From positions 45,347,673 to 45,411,672 of the forward strand of contig OZ024895.1 of the NCBI GenBank assembly GCA_964017195.1: a stretch of DNA of 64,000 nt, in the 5' to 3' direction. The position numbers and the translations under genes were made by a program. Below the pieces are notes generated by a model. The model searched no databases and had not been told where the DNA came from. It worked only from the letters and a program-made list of their open reading frames with translations. Origin of the DNA: Siderastrea radians (lineage: Eukaryota; Cnidaria; Anthozoa; Scleractinia; Rhizangiidae). Below are positions 24,281 to 36,124 of this stretch, one piece after another (the stretch's first letter is position 1; each line of letters opens with the position of its first letter).

Positions 24281-26290
24281 TTTTACCTTTTAGCGAATAT
24301 TATGTCAATTAATATATTGTTTTGGATTAAAGTGAATGCTCCCTTTTGAATTTCTGTAGACAATAAGCTTTGTATTATTTATTTGTAAAAAGAAATAAAT
24401 TTGACTTGAACTTGTTCAACTGTGGTTTACATTTTAAGTTTCCTCTGCTATGAATATCACCTTAATGTACCACACTTATCAGAGTTCTCAATATGTAATA
24501 ACCACTTGAGACTGACAAAGATTCAGTTTGCTATTCAGCTAAGCTAAAAGAAATGCTTTGTTTGCAAGACTGAAAAACAAAGGCAGATTCCCTTTTGAAG
24601 TTACTTGGTAACATAAGTTTTTACAGAGGGTCCAAATCTGCTAGGACGTTGGTTTCTAGAGTTTCTATACTACAAGCACTCCCTCCTGTCCAAGTTTAAC
24701 TGAGCAAAATAAAGAACATATGGACTGCTGCATGGATAGTTTACGTGTGTGTGGTCGCCGATCAAGTTTCCACGCGACAGGTTACTTTTCACTGGCGAGC
24801 ATTCGCAAGCAGCCTGTGAACCTATTTGCCTGTGAATACAGCTGTCTCTCGCTCCAGGCCACCAGGTGCACTGTGCTCTCTCACCAGGGGGGGGGAAGCA
24901 AACTTCGCCAAGTTTCGTGACCTGATGATCCACCGAAAATTGACGTCACATCCGGTTTCAAAAATCGTCGAGCAGCTCGCTCAGTGAGTTGCAAGATGGA
25001 CGCTCGGGAGTTTATGGTTTCTTCTTTCTTGTGACCACCACTGACACGCAATTGCTTATCTTGAATACCAGAGATGTTAAAAAGTTACTGGATTATCTAT
25101 TTTAGCCGATATATTGGCAAAACAGAAATGTTTAGTACAGTTTTGATGGCATTTTCCAGGCAGCTTCGTGCAATGTCATGGCGAGTGTGTCGCAATTTTC
25201 AATACATGTGCGGATCAAACTTTTGCTTCTCGTGACTCCTGATTCAGTGTAATTGTCAATTTAAATAGCCTATGATGCGTGAAATATAATGAAGAAAACG
25301 CCAGCAGTAACAGTTTGGATTGTTAACATCGGGAAGGTAATTAACACTCGACGTAAAGTGCTGGAAGTCCTACTCTATCGAAACTACTCTGCACAGTGAT
25401 ACCTGATATCGTCTCTAACGGAGCCGCTCAAACTTTTGCCTCTCGTGACCCTTGATTCAAAGGAATCGTCAATTAAAATAGTCTATCCTGAGTATAATAC
25501 AATGAAGAAAACGTCGGTAGTCACAGTATGTTGTGTTAACACTGGGAAGGTAATTAACACTCGCAGAAAAGTGCTGGAAGCAGCATCGAAACCAACCGCG
25601 GACATGTTTAGAAGCACTCCTAATGTGGCAGACATCTGTGTACTCAAGCAGACTCGAGGTTAGTAGTCTTGTGTTTTCGAAGTTTCCGTTTTACGATGAT
25701 GGGTAGACACAATTTGTTTTTCTATGGGAATGTATTTTTTGTGTTTCGTTGTTTTAAAAGAAGTCTGAATAAAGAGAACTGCATAATTAATGAATGAATT
25801 TTATCTGATTGAGCGATTCCTAGGTTGGGGGAGGGGGGGGGGGGGAGGGGAAGTAGGGATGTTGAGACGAACAAACCAGCGTTGTAATAACATAAAGTAG
25901 AATCCTGATTTCTCAAGCTCTCGGTTTCTGAAAACTGGCTTCCCTTTCCCAGTCAAACACTGTAATTTTACCCCGATTTTTCAAACCCCCAGATGATTCA
26001 AACCAATTTCCTTTTCCCCAGGAGGTTCAAAAAATCGGGATTCCACTGTATGTTTAAGATTGGGATTACCAATACAAATTGTCGACATAATTGCGGGATT
26101 ATCTAGCTACCTTGCCCTTTTAATTATACATGTATTCCCTTTATATTACTACAAGAAAAGGAAATAGTCCTTTATTGATCAGGCTTGTTTGGAATTTTTA
26201 ATTAATTCCAGTGTTACATTGCTTGTGATGTTGATGTTTTTGTAGTTAAATACAAAGGCATCAACATGTTGGTCACTTTTCTACAAATTA

Positions 26291-27300
26291 TACAGCACCA
26301 TTCAAAAGTAAGTTGACACTCAATACTTGATCCTCACATGAATCAAGTATTGAGAATCGAGACTCGATAATTGATTTTTGATTCACAATACTTGATTCCT
26401 GCACAAATCACCCAACCGGAACAGCCTTTGTTCAGTTTCGGGTATTTGCCTCGTGTCTCAATAAAACATCAAAACAAACAAAACCAAAACCAAAAAAGAT
26501 TATCTTTCCCCACATTTCAAAACGTTTCAGCTCTATTCTTGGTTTTCACTGTCACGCCATAAAACAATAAAATCGAAAGCAGTTGATGAAAGAAGCCAAG
26601 AATTTGTAATGTTATAAAGGATACATAACTAAACAACTTCACCAAGTCTCAGATCTGTATGGTATTCCGTTGTTGAGTTATTTGCCGAAACGTTCGATTG
26701 AGATTTGCAGAGCTCAGTATAGAAACGCCATGTTGGTGTCCCTCGGAGGGGCACAAACATGGCCGCCGGAAATCAATGACACATCTGGAAGTCACTTCTG
26801 CTCTTCCAGCGATTACTTTTCTCTCGTGAACTACTATACAGCCACATTAATTTCTCTCCTAATGCTCTAACTGTCCAAACTGCTAAAAATCACAAGGAGA
26901 GTCCTTTTTTTCACAGGAGAAAGCTTTGTCACGGACGCTGTGTTGGTGTCACGTAGGGTGAAAAGCCAGAAATTGAATATTCTGTATTTTCAAAACGAAA
27001 GACGCCACCGAGCTGAAAACTTGTGAAAAGATGTATTTTTAAGTTATCTTCAACCTGGTGGGGATATAAAATCTGAAGACCTCGCGATTTATGATTTTAG
27101 AATTTTATGACGTCACGTGAAAACCAGCAATACATAATTAACTCAAACTCGATTTTGGATTTGTGCGAATTGGAATAGTGTTGTGTTAGTCTCGATTCTA
27201 ATTTTCGGTACTTAATTCATGCAGGAATTGAGTAATGAGTAGCTAGTCAAGAATTGAGACTCACAACAAACTGTCAGCTTACTTTTGAATGGTACTGTAC
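26291..27300. mobile_element. Inverted-repeat element, 1 kb
   Basis: TACAGCACCATTCAAAAGTA at the left and the inverse TACTTTTGAATGGTACTGTA at the right. Subterminal GAATCGAGACTCGA-like words occur near both ends. No transposase frame. Confidence 0.75.
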
Positions 27301-27917
27301 AATGTCTTTATTGGCATTGGTTACTACATTTGTACATGTACTTTCAACTGCAAGGATAGACAGTGGTATTTGTCAACCACGTGTGATCTACATGGACAAT
27401 TGTAGCTGCTCATTCAAGTATAAAGCATTCTATGTGCACCCTAGCTGTCATGAATTTCATATTCTTTGGTGTCAACTTTGTCATGTGACATTCTGTCCTA
27501 AAGATCTTGTTACACTAGGACATAAATATTGTCTTTCAACTATTGGTGGTCCCAATTTTAAGTCCTAGCCATTTTTGCTCTTTAAAAAAATGATTATTTT
27601 TAATGAATTTTTGCACCTGAGGCTACACATTGTCTGCACTTTGCCTGCTGTAGTTATTTGATTTTGTTACAACACAGTGACTTCTACCAAGTCTCTTCAT
27701 GTAGAAAACATACCAACCCTTAACTTTAGGTAAATCTATTGCATTCATGTAATTAGTATTAAATCTTTAGCTTATTAATCTTACGTATAGGTACATACAC
27801 ATTCAGATTTGTGAATACAAATGTATAACAAAAATAGAATTGAGTAACCAAAAGCCCAAGTATGTAACTATTTTAATGTCAGGTAGATATTTGTCATGTA
27901 TTATCACAGACATTTAC

Positions 27918-28137
27918 TTAACCCTTTCACCCCTAGTAGTGGCCAAAATTTAAAATTCAAGAATATGCTAAATTTCATTTTTTTCTTTTTTCAAATCCCC
28001 CCAAACAAACAGTACCCTGCGAAAGTACTGCCAAAGAGATTTCATTTGAATGGTCACACCATAGGATTTCATCCACAGACTCAAAAGTTAGCACTACATC
28101 ACGTCTCCATAATTGACTCTGGGAGTAAAGGGGTTAA
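27918..28137. mobile_element. MITE carrying a satellite-unit fragment
   Basis: TTAACCCTTTCACCCC at the left and GGAGTAAAGGGGTTAA at the right enclose 220 bp. The inside right half (28032-28095) is one 106-bp satellite unit in reverse orientation, e.g. TTTGAATGGTCACACC and CATCCACAGACTCAAAAGTT. Confidence 0.7.
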
Positions 28138-28406
28138 TAAAATCTATAGCATTCATGTAATTAGTATCAAATCTTTAGCTTATTTGCATACAGTTACATA
28201 GTTGCATGTTCAGATTCATGAATAAAAACATATAACAAAAACAAAGTTGAGTAAGCCCAAGTATGTAACTATGTTAATATCATGTACATTATCATGTACT
28301 ATCACATACATTTACATGTATTTGCTAAATGATTAATAATAATAGCTTGTAATGAATAATAGCTTGTAATGAATAGAAAATGAGCAATATTTGTTTTTTA
28401 ACTGTT

Positions 28407-28627
28407 TCATTTTTGATCTAGATGGCTGTGAAGACTCCTAAAGTTGCTTTCAACACATAGTTTGGGACTATTCTTGTGAGATTCCTGAGCCGGCAAAGGT
28501 TTGTCGCTGAGATGAGAGTACTTTGGTTGCAGGCAGGATTTTTCCCTTTGATTAGCATGCTGGACACAAAGATTTATTGCTTTCCTTTCAATAAAGTGGC
28601 TGGGTCTGACATGTAAGGAAACATGAC
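28407..28627 (-). CDS. Possible terminal exon, unidentified protein
   Basis: The minus strand has a good acceptor (GCTGCAG) at 28630-28628, then an open frame of about 73 codons to a TGA at 28407. The peptide is His/Lys/Ser-rich, for example VRPSHFIERK and KPLPAQESHKNSPK. I do not recognise it. The acceptor needs phase 1, so it cannot join directly to the candidate first exon at 29959-30023 (phase 2); at least one more exon would be needed. It could also be chance coding capacity in repeat-rich DNA. Confidence 0.2.
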
Positions 28628-28992
28628 CTGCAGCATACAACGGAGGAAGAGATGTTGGTTTCTGAGCCCAGATCTATGTAATTCTTTTGAACTGTGTTTG
28701 TTAACATTGTTAGCCATCATTATAGTAGTAGTGACATGTAGCACATGAATACCTGTATATCAGTTGCTGTCCATAAAATTTGTTACTCAGCAACAGAAAC
28801 AGTGTTGTGCTACCATAACAACTTGTACGGTATGATAAGATACTGTCAACAGTCATCCATAATAATAACCACGGATGCATGATGATGTTGAAAATTTGTC
28901 AGTCTCTTTTCCTGTGTTCTACTCAACAGATGTGTAGTCTCAAACATTTGTTAACCAGCAACAGTACTCATCTGGTGTTGTGTCATAGTTAT

Positions 28993-29180
28993 TGTGTAGT
29001 TCCAGAAAAAAAATCGATACCCACCACATGGAAGGTCATTGGAAATTTCTAGGGGAAAGGGGCTCTCAAAAGGCAAAATTTTAGAAGCAAAGTATGAAGC
29101 TAAGCTGAAATCTCTTGGGGGGGGGGCAAAACAGAAAAACCTTCTGTGGAGGGAGTAAAGATATTTTCTGGAACTACACA
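28993..29180. mobile_element. MITE, 188 bp
   Basis: TGTGTAGTTCCAGAAAA and TTTTCTGGAACTACACA are perfect inverted ends. Confidence 0.8.
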
Positions 29181-29958
29181 TCATTCATGTAACCAGTATC
29201 CAAAGTGTAGGGAAAGATATTGCTCATCATCCATTATGTGTAGGTGACCATAAATGACATTACCATACAGAAACCAGTTTGTAATTCCCAGTACAGTTAT
29301 GTATACAGTAGGTTGGGGCTACACTTAATTGTTAGTCTTGATTATCTGTCAGGCAAATCTGTTGGTAAAAAATATTCACGACCCTTATGATCAGGATGGG
29401 TTGCTTGCACTTGACCTTGTTGTATAAGGTTACTGGTTGATTCCTTGATTTGTAAGTCTTCTGTCCACAACCACAGTATCAGTGGATGATTACAAATAAG
29501 GATTGTGCGATGAATAAGCTGACATATTGACTTCAGTCAGCATCTGGCTTTAATTAAAGACAGCTTTTACGTAGCAGTTTAATTATGAAATTACTAAGCT
29601 GTTACTAGTAGTGTGCACAATTAAGTAATCAAAATGTAAAAAATACTTATAGGACACTAATAATAAAGCGTTATTGTTTGTCTTACGATGTGGTCACTTG
29701 TGATGTAGATCAATTATATATTGAGAATTTAATAATATAGAAAAAAAGAAAAGAAAACAGATAAAGGGAAGTCTTGGTGGTCAACAGCGACAAAGCACCA
29801 CAAGGAGTATTGTTTCAGATTCTGTGTTGTGAACAGTCTCTCTAAAAAACAAAGAGTGTTAATGGGGTTCCCACTTGTTAGAAACGCCGTCTTTGCGATA
29901 TTTTGTTAAAAGGAGTCTTATTCTACAACATAGGCTATTTAAATAAAGAATTACTCAC

Positions 29959-30023
29959 CTTGAAGTCATCATTTTAACTGATTTTCCGAATCCTGTGAAA
30001 TTCGAGGGAGACAAAGCCGCCAT
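29959..30023 (-). CDS. Possible first coding exon, unidentified protein
   Basis: On the minus strand a start in a strong context (GGAAAATGGCGGC) opens 21 codons, MAALSPSNFTGFGKSVKMM and on, then a consensus donor (AAGGTGAGT). This looks like a genuine first exon with a GC-rich start region, but no matching second exon with the right phase was found before 28.6 kb. The product is unknown. It may be a first exon of a small gene or of a mobile element. Confidence 0.25.
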
Positions 30024-30694
30024 TTTCCTTACAAAAGAACGCTCGAAAACAACGCAGTTTATAAACCTTTATTTAGAATAATCTCTTCACTAATCAAATG
30101 GAAGGAAAGAGTACATATTTCATTTCATTGTCACGAAAATGTAACAGGAAAATTTATCGCCGATGAAAAAATATGGCCATTTTACTCACCAACTGAATGA
30201 ACCTGTCGCCGTCAATTTTGATTTTCCCGCCCGCGGAAGAAAAAGGCTGTTTTTGGACCGGATGTGACGTCAATTTTCGGTGGATCATCCGACCACAAAA
30301 AAAGTCCCAGGCGCAGTCAAGTGTTCTCCCCCGCCCCTGTCTCTCACACACAGTCTCCTTTATAGTCTTTATAGTGGGCTGGAGCGATGGGAGGAGGCTG
30401 TATTAGCACGCTAGTTCGCAAGTTCCTCTTGCTTAACTACACCTGAGCAGAAAGAGGGACTGCTTGTAGTCTATAAAATTTCACCTTTTTAAAATTTATT
30501 TATTTGTTAAACGGTTGCTTGAGAGTGGTTATCCTCTCCATCCTTGAGTCATGCGATTTGTTTCGATATGTAGTACTTACTTTTATTATCCAACTGTGCT
30601 CGTTGTTTGTATTTTGACGAGCACAGCGGGCTCGTCAAAATACAGCACAACTCGTAAAAATATACGGCAATAATTCACACCGAAACACCTAATG

Positions 30695-30948
30695 AGATAT
30701 ATATGTCGTACGCCTTGCGTGCCTACCCCCTTAGCCTCACCCCACTCCCCCAAATACTGGAAGTTTTCCCCGGAGATTACAGAAAGCACGTGCGCGTTCG
30801 TACCTTCTGTGTGGCGTTGAAAAACGATCCGAACCGGAAAAAGAGTATGGCCTGTGTATTTTGGCACGGTCGAGAGTTTGACAGTTTTGTTCTTTGACCT
30901 CTACGTAATTTTTTGCCTCAGCTCAAAGGTGCAACAGCATTCATCAAG
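30695..30948 (+). promoter_or_regulatory. Upstream region of gene B, conserved at locus C
   Basis: The 250 bp before the gene B start can be followed almost base for base at 50868-51121 before locus C, including TATATAT runs at the far end, a block reading CCCCAAATACTGGAAG, and GATCCGAACCGGAAAAAG. So the promoter-proximal DNA was copied with the gene. Similarity may reflect recent duplication rather than constraint. Confidence 0.45.
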
Positions 30949-33900
30949 ATGCCGCTTGTCGAATTCGCACCGCTGCGCATTCCTCTCCACCGTCGTTTGG
31001 AGACCGCCGCAGTAGCGTTGTATTACTACTCGTTCTACTTCGGTGCACTAATAGGCACGCTAATAATTCTTGGATTGTTTTTTACCTCGTATTACCCTAT
31101 AGCCATCTTCTATCTTACGTGGGCTTACCTTATCGATGGACGAACACCGGACCACGGAGGTCGGCGGTCGAACTTCATGAGGAAATTGCGAATATGGAAA
31201 TATTTCCGCGATTACTTTCCAATTTCTTTAATCAAAACAACGGAGCTTGAACCAACCAAGAACTACATATTTGGGTATCATCCACACGGCGTCCTCTGCG
31301 CTGGGGCCTTCTGTAATTTCGCTACCGAAGCTACGGATTTTAGCAGCGTTTTTCCTGGGATAACGCCACATTTGTTACCACTCATGGGTAAGAAAGTATC
31401 GTCAAGTTTTTCAGAGTGTAAAGTATTGATGAGTCAAATGAGTCAATGAGTCATCAGTCATCAGTCAATGAGTCAATGAGTCAGATCTGACAAAATAAAA
31501 TTTCGGTAGGAACAATAAAATTAAGCATCACTTTTATATATTTTGTCTACTTGCTCAATAGTATGGATTGTGAAGGCTATTCTTCGGGCATGCAAGTAGT
31601 TTGACAAAAATAAACAAAAACGTATACATTCTAAAAAGGTTTGTTATCAAGTGACGACCTCAACGAAGAGGAGCAACTAGAGACAAAATATTATGGTAGC
31701 CTTCTAGTGCGGAGTTTAAGGGGTTTACAACCCCTCCCCACCCACCCAACACACCCTTCTCTCCTTGAAGAGGTCTCTTTCGAGTGGGAACAGGGATAAA
31801 ATGAGGAGACTAGACTAGACACTAGAGTGAGCAAAAAATAAGGAGAGTAATTGGAAAGGGGAAACCCTAAACACGCGCCACTGTTTTCTCATATCCAGCT
31901 TTAGTAGTTTTGGCCACTTTTGTCTTCCGTCGACCAAGATTTCCCCATTATTAGGAAGAACAATGACTTTGTATTCATTGTCTATAATTTTGTATTTGTG
32001 GGTAAATTTAAGTTTTAATATGCTTTGTACAGATACAGGGTCATATTTTCAGTTTGGCAGCCAAAGGAAAGGTATTAATAATCAACAGTAACTTAATACT
32101 GTTACTAAGGTCTATCGATCTGTTGAATAGCTTTTGAAGTACTGGGCTTTCTCAAACTTACGAATAATTAGAATTTCCTTAGAGAGTGGAATTGAATTAA
32201 AATTGGATACCTTGTGCAGCATAAACGTCAAAGCACACACCCAAACAGTTATTTTGAGCTTATGATGCCTTCAACAAATTCGAATTCCTTTAAAGAAAGT
32301 CGTTTCAAGTGTCAACAATACAAAGCTATTGTGCTTCCTTTTGTGAAGTCTTTTGTGTTGTTTCAAATGCAAATTAGTCAACAGTAATATTAGTGAATGA
32401 AATGTGTTACTGTAATTAAAATCTATACCACAAAACAATGCCTAAAAAGGATTTCATTCGACTGGAAGACCAGAAAAATCCAATAAAACCATGTCCCAAC
32501 TTAAAATCTATACGTCAGAAAAGCCTTTGGGCATAAAATAAGCATGTCTAAGCAGATGGACAAGGATTTCACTTACCTTACGCTTCGCTGATTTGTCTGC
32601 CATTTTTGGGTTGGAAGACAGATATCAGATCTTTTTATGAAAAACCGCTGATCCGATCTGTTGACTCATGACTCATGACTCATTGACTCGTTTGACTCAT
32701 AAAACATCCATTCTCTTTTTTTCATGACTTCAAGTGATTTCTCTGTGGATAACTGACCAGCGTTTCAAGCAATGTGTTGAGGCAACGTTGATCCCCGAAC
32801 GCAAGTGTTGCATTACACTTTTCCTGGTCACACAAGTGTTAAGCAGCAGGATTGTGACCTTACCCAGGGAAACTACATCTTGGCAGCAAAGCGTTATACA
32901 GAATACCCTGCTTTGCCATGTATTGCTTCAGCACCTGACGATTCACTTCAGAGATTTGTAAAAACCATCTAGGTCTAGGAGCCATCTAGCTCCAGGACGT
33001 CTAGGATTTGTAAAAGCTGTCTAGGCGGCCTAGGTGTGGTAGGGGGGAGAATCTCATACAAAACAGATGTGGGTGCTTTTGAGAATTTTGAAAGAAACCC
33101 GAAATTAAAAGTTACCAGAATCTTATTTTCAGGACATGCCTCAAATTAATGTTTATACCCTCGTCCCCTGCTGGTATTAAGAGGGTAGTCTCCTTACGCA
33201 GCCATTTTTAGTGGCGTCATGTAATGCTCCCACTAAAAACGGCTACGTAGGAGACTATTGAGAGGGTGGACATCACAATTTTATATACCGTAGCTTCTTT
33301 TACTTGACAGTGCTTTGTACGCTAAACTCACAGGGTATTTTAGGCTTGCTACTACTGAGAACTCCTCCATTTTGTTGTACACTAAACCAAAACATCTTGC
33401 TTTATTGTTTTCAATACTTCACTTTAAAGCCTTGTTCAAGCCACCATTATTCCGGGACTACATTATGTCCAGCGGGATGTGCAATGTAACACGCGAGAGC
33501 TGTGAGTACATTCTGACAAAGAAAGGACCTGGTAATTCAGTTGTGATTGTGGTGGGAGGGGCCGAGGAAGCATTCGATGCTCACCCAGGAATGTACACAC
33601 TGATCCTGAAGCCAAGGAAAGGATTTATCAAGCTTGCATTGAGAACTGGGTAAGTTGTTAGCAGCTACTGTAAACTTTAAACGACTTGCTACAGAAAAAA
33701 ACACCAACAAAATCCTTCAAAACAATCTTGGTAGAGAAAATCCATCTTCATAGGAAAAAAGGGTGAGGAGCCTATACTATGAGCTGGTGCTGGGGTTGAC
33801 TCTTTTAGGAATGGCTCAAAACTAGGTTCTCTGAAAGCTTTGGTTTACTGAACTGGACTGGGTACTCTTGAGATGAGAGCTAAGGGCCAGCACATTTAAA

Positions 33901-36124
33901 TCTCTCTGCAATGGCTACCCTCAAGAAAGGATTTTACTAGCGGCCATTTTAGAGAAGGAGCTGTTATAGGGAGATTCAGTTGTATGTGAGATTTGATTTG
34001 TTTTGTTTGTTTTTCATCTTATTTCTAGAGCTTCCCTTGTTCCAGTATTTGCCTTTGGAGAAAATGATTTATTCAGCCAAGTCAGTAATCCCCGAGGATC
34101 TTGGCTGCGTGATATTCAACTGAAAATTCAAAGGAAAGTTGCATTTGCACCTGTTCTTTTTCATGGCCGGGGGATTTTCCAGTACACATTTGGATACCTG
34201 CCATACAGGAAACCAGTCAACGTCGTTGGTAAGTTAAGGAGTATATTTCATAAAAGGTTCATACCACTGGGCAGTTGATTATTGACTTCAAACCTTTCAA
34301 GTCAGGAGTATGAATTCTTTTGCCTCAGATTTTAATTTGACAGAGTAAAGATAATCATTAAACCCATGAAAGGATAAGTCGCACATGAGCTAAGGAGGCC
34401 CACATGGCCAGAGCTTATCCCGGTTTCTGTAGCATGAAGCAACTGAGAGTATTGCTACTCCCCCCTGGATGGGATGCTAGTCCATCGCAGGGTTACTCCC
34501 AGCAGTATGTCGCCAGTACCCATTTTATCTAAGGTAAGGGGAGAAAGACAATGTGGGGCAAAGTGTCTTGTCTAAGGAAACAACATGATAGCAGGGACTG
34601 GGCGTCGAACCACCGACCTTCAGATCTGAAGTCCAGTGCGCTAACCATGACACCACCGTGCCCCCACAATACCACCATGCCCCCACAATACCACCATGCC
34701 CCCACAATACCACCATGCCCCCACAATACCACCGTGCCCCCACAATACCACCATGCCCCCACAATACCACCGCCCCCCCCACAATACCACCGTGCCCCCA
34801 CAATACCACCATGCCCCCACAATACCACCATGCCCCCACAATACCACCATGCCCCCACAATACCACCGTGCCCCCACAATACCACCATGCCCCCACAATA
34901 CCACCGCCCCCCCACAATACCACCGTGCCCCCACAATACCACCATGCCCCCACAATACCACCATGCCCCCACAATACCACCATGCCCCCACAATACCACC
35001 GTGCCCCCACAATACCACCATGCCCCCACAATACCACCATGCCCCCACAATACCACCATGCCCCCACAATACCACCGCCCCCCCACAATACCACCATGCC
35101 CCCACAATACCACCATGCCCCCACAATACCACCATGCCCCCACAATACCACCATGCCCCCACAATACCACCATGCCCCCACAATACCACCATGCCCCCAC
35201 AATACCACCATGCCCCCACAATACCACCGTGCCCCCACAATACCACCATGCCCCCACAATACCACCATGCCCCCACAATACCACCGTGCCCCCACAATAC
35301 CACCATGCCCCCACAATACCACCGCCCCCCCACAATACCACCGTGCCCCCACAATACCACCGTGCCCCCACAATACCACCGTGCCCCCACAATACCACCA
35401 TGCCCCCACAATACCACCGTGCCCCCACAATACCACCATGCCCCCACAATACCACCATGCCCCCACAATACCACCGCCCCCCCCACAATACCACCGTGCC
35501 CCCATGGCCAGGGAGAATTCCTCTGTAAAGGTGATGGGGATGTTGTGCTGCCATTGGAGGAACTACACTGGAAACCACCTAATGAACACTCTGATGACCT
35601 GCCCATTATTATAACCACTTTTTCTTGGCCTGAAAAACTAAGGGATGAAAATGAATAAAGTACTCTAGCCTTGCTCGCATTCGGTGAGACTCTGGTATCT
35701 GTAAGGTGGTCCTTTCAAAAATTCTGACAAGTGCCATCATCACTTTTATATGGGAGTTCTAGCCCCCCCCCCCCCCAATGCAATCAACTAACAATACTAC
35801 TCTGGAAGCTCAAGAAGCTTCAATTTATAACAACTGAAACTTTTTCTTTCAACCCCCCCCCCCCATATTAATATCATAATTTATGTTAAAGTAATACGTA
35901 CATGTACAGTACAAAGAAATCTTTTTAACTTCATGATTTAAACTTTGAAATATGTTTTTTTTTTTGCAGTCGGTGAGCCTATTTCAGTGACAAAGGTGGA
36001 TAACCCAACTCCAGAGCAACTTGATGAGCTTCATGCCACTTACATTGAAAAACTTAAAAAGCTTTTTGAAGATCATAAAGCAAAGTACAATGTTCCTGAA
36101 TCAACAGAACTGATCGTTTACTGA
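30949..36124 (+). CDS. DGAT2/MOGAT-family acyltransferase, gene B
   Basis: Exons 30949-31387, 33430-33649, 34029-34228 and 35970-36124 (TGA), phases 1-2-1, give 337 residues. I take the ATG at 30949; an in-frame ATG 12 codons upstream is possible. A hydrophobic hairpin spans about 22-62. HPHG is at 111-114 (YIFGYHPHG), followed by CNFATEAT and FPGI. Exon 2 has [11 protein letters not shown] and PRKGF; exon 3 has PVFAFGEND and FHGRG. All landmarks expected of an active ER acyl-CoA:acylglycerol acyltransferase are present. Gene A is its closest intact relative in type, and locus C is its damaged duplicate. Intron 1 has an insertion ended by arrays of TGAGTCA; intron 3 has a tRNA-type SINE and an 850-bp minisatellite. 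Both insertions and expansion are absent or minimal in C. It converges with gene D, stops 554 bp apart. Confidence 0.93.
31411..32720. mobile_element. About 1.3-kb insertion with inverted TGAGTCA arrays at its ends
   Basis: Locus C runs straight from GTCAAGTT to TTTCATGACTTC, while gene B has about 1.3 kb more between the same flanks. The extra DNA starts with five TGAGTCA motifs (31430-31483) and ends with four perfect and one imperfect copy in the opposite orientation (32662-32699). Inverted ends plus an empty paralogous site mark a nonautonomous insertion in gene B intron 1. No coding sequence is seen. The superfamily is unknown. Confidence 0.6.
33174..33271. mobile_element. Hairpin MITE in gene B intron 1
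   Basis: A near-palindrome with TAGTCTCCTTACG on one arm and the inverse CGTAGGAGACTA on the other, and a CCATTTTTAGTGG / CCACTAAAAACGG inner stem. Locus C lacks it at the equivalent place (about 54276), so it entered gene B after the duplication or was lost from C. Confidence 0.6.
34395..34662 (-). mobile_element. tRNA-derived SINE in gene B intron 3
   Basis: Read on the minus strand, the head (34660 to about 34590) has an A-box-like TGGTTAGCGCACTGG (34647-34633) and a B box GGTTCGACGCC (34611-34601), as in a tRNA. The body contains GATGCTAGTCCATCGCAGGG on the plus strand, a segment I recall from conserved-domain SINEs of invertebrates. The locus C copy is at about 55395-55664, so it predates the duplication. 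It is not a functional tRNA gene: the acceptor stem and anticodon stem are poor. Confidence 0.7.
34654..35503. repeat. 19-bp minisatellite, about 45 units, gene B intron 3
   Basis: Tandem copies of CACCATGCCCCCACAATAC with an A/G variant (CACCATG or CACCGTG) and a shorter CACCGCCCCCC type occur without interruption. The strands are strongly skewed (C-rich on plus, G-rich on minus), and all frames stay open, making large false ORFs on both strands. The array starts at the SINE's 5' end. Locus C has under two units at the same place (55645-55675). Confidence 0.97.

Larger units (their letters stand above)
23688..30948. other. Gene-poor interval between genes A and B
   Basis: No confident gene. 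It holds the 24.1-kb palindrome; a diverged tandem duplication of about 160 bp (around 25205-25365 and 25425-25585); a 1-kb inverted-repeat element at 26.3-27.3 kb; two MITE-like elements at 27.9-28.1 and 29.0-29.2 kb; and an inverted pair 5.3 kb apart (24.92 and 30.26 kb). An open frame at 27254-27568 has several Cys and His residues but no family I know. Confidence 0.6.

Noticed and set aside
25436..25663. Open frame in the gene-poor interval
   Set aside because: The DNA is one half of a diverged tandem duplication and the other half is not open in the same frame, so coding is unlikely.
34590..34660. tRNA gene on the minus strand
   Set aside because: A and B boxes are present, but the stems are poor, a SINE body follows, and the same unit sits in the duplicate intron. 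It is a SINE head.
34654..35503. CRISPR-like array
   Set aside because: Short units follow one another directly with no unique spacers, and the DNA is animal nuclear. It is a minisatellite.
34525..35658. Open frames of 318-349 codons on both strands
   Set aside because: All are products of the 19-bp minisatellite. 19 is not a multiple of three, so the array reads through all frames without stops, giving HNTTMPPQY- and [12 protein letters not shown] repeats. No splice or family support.
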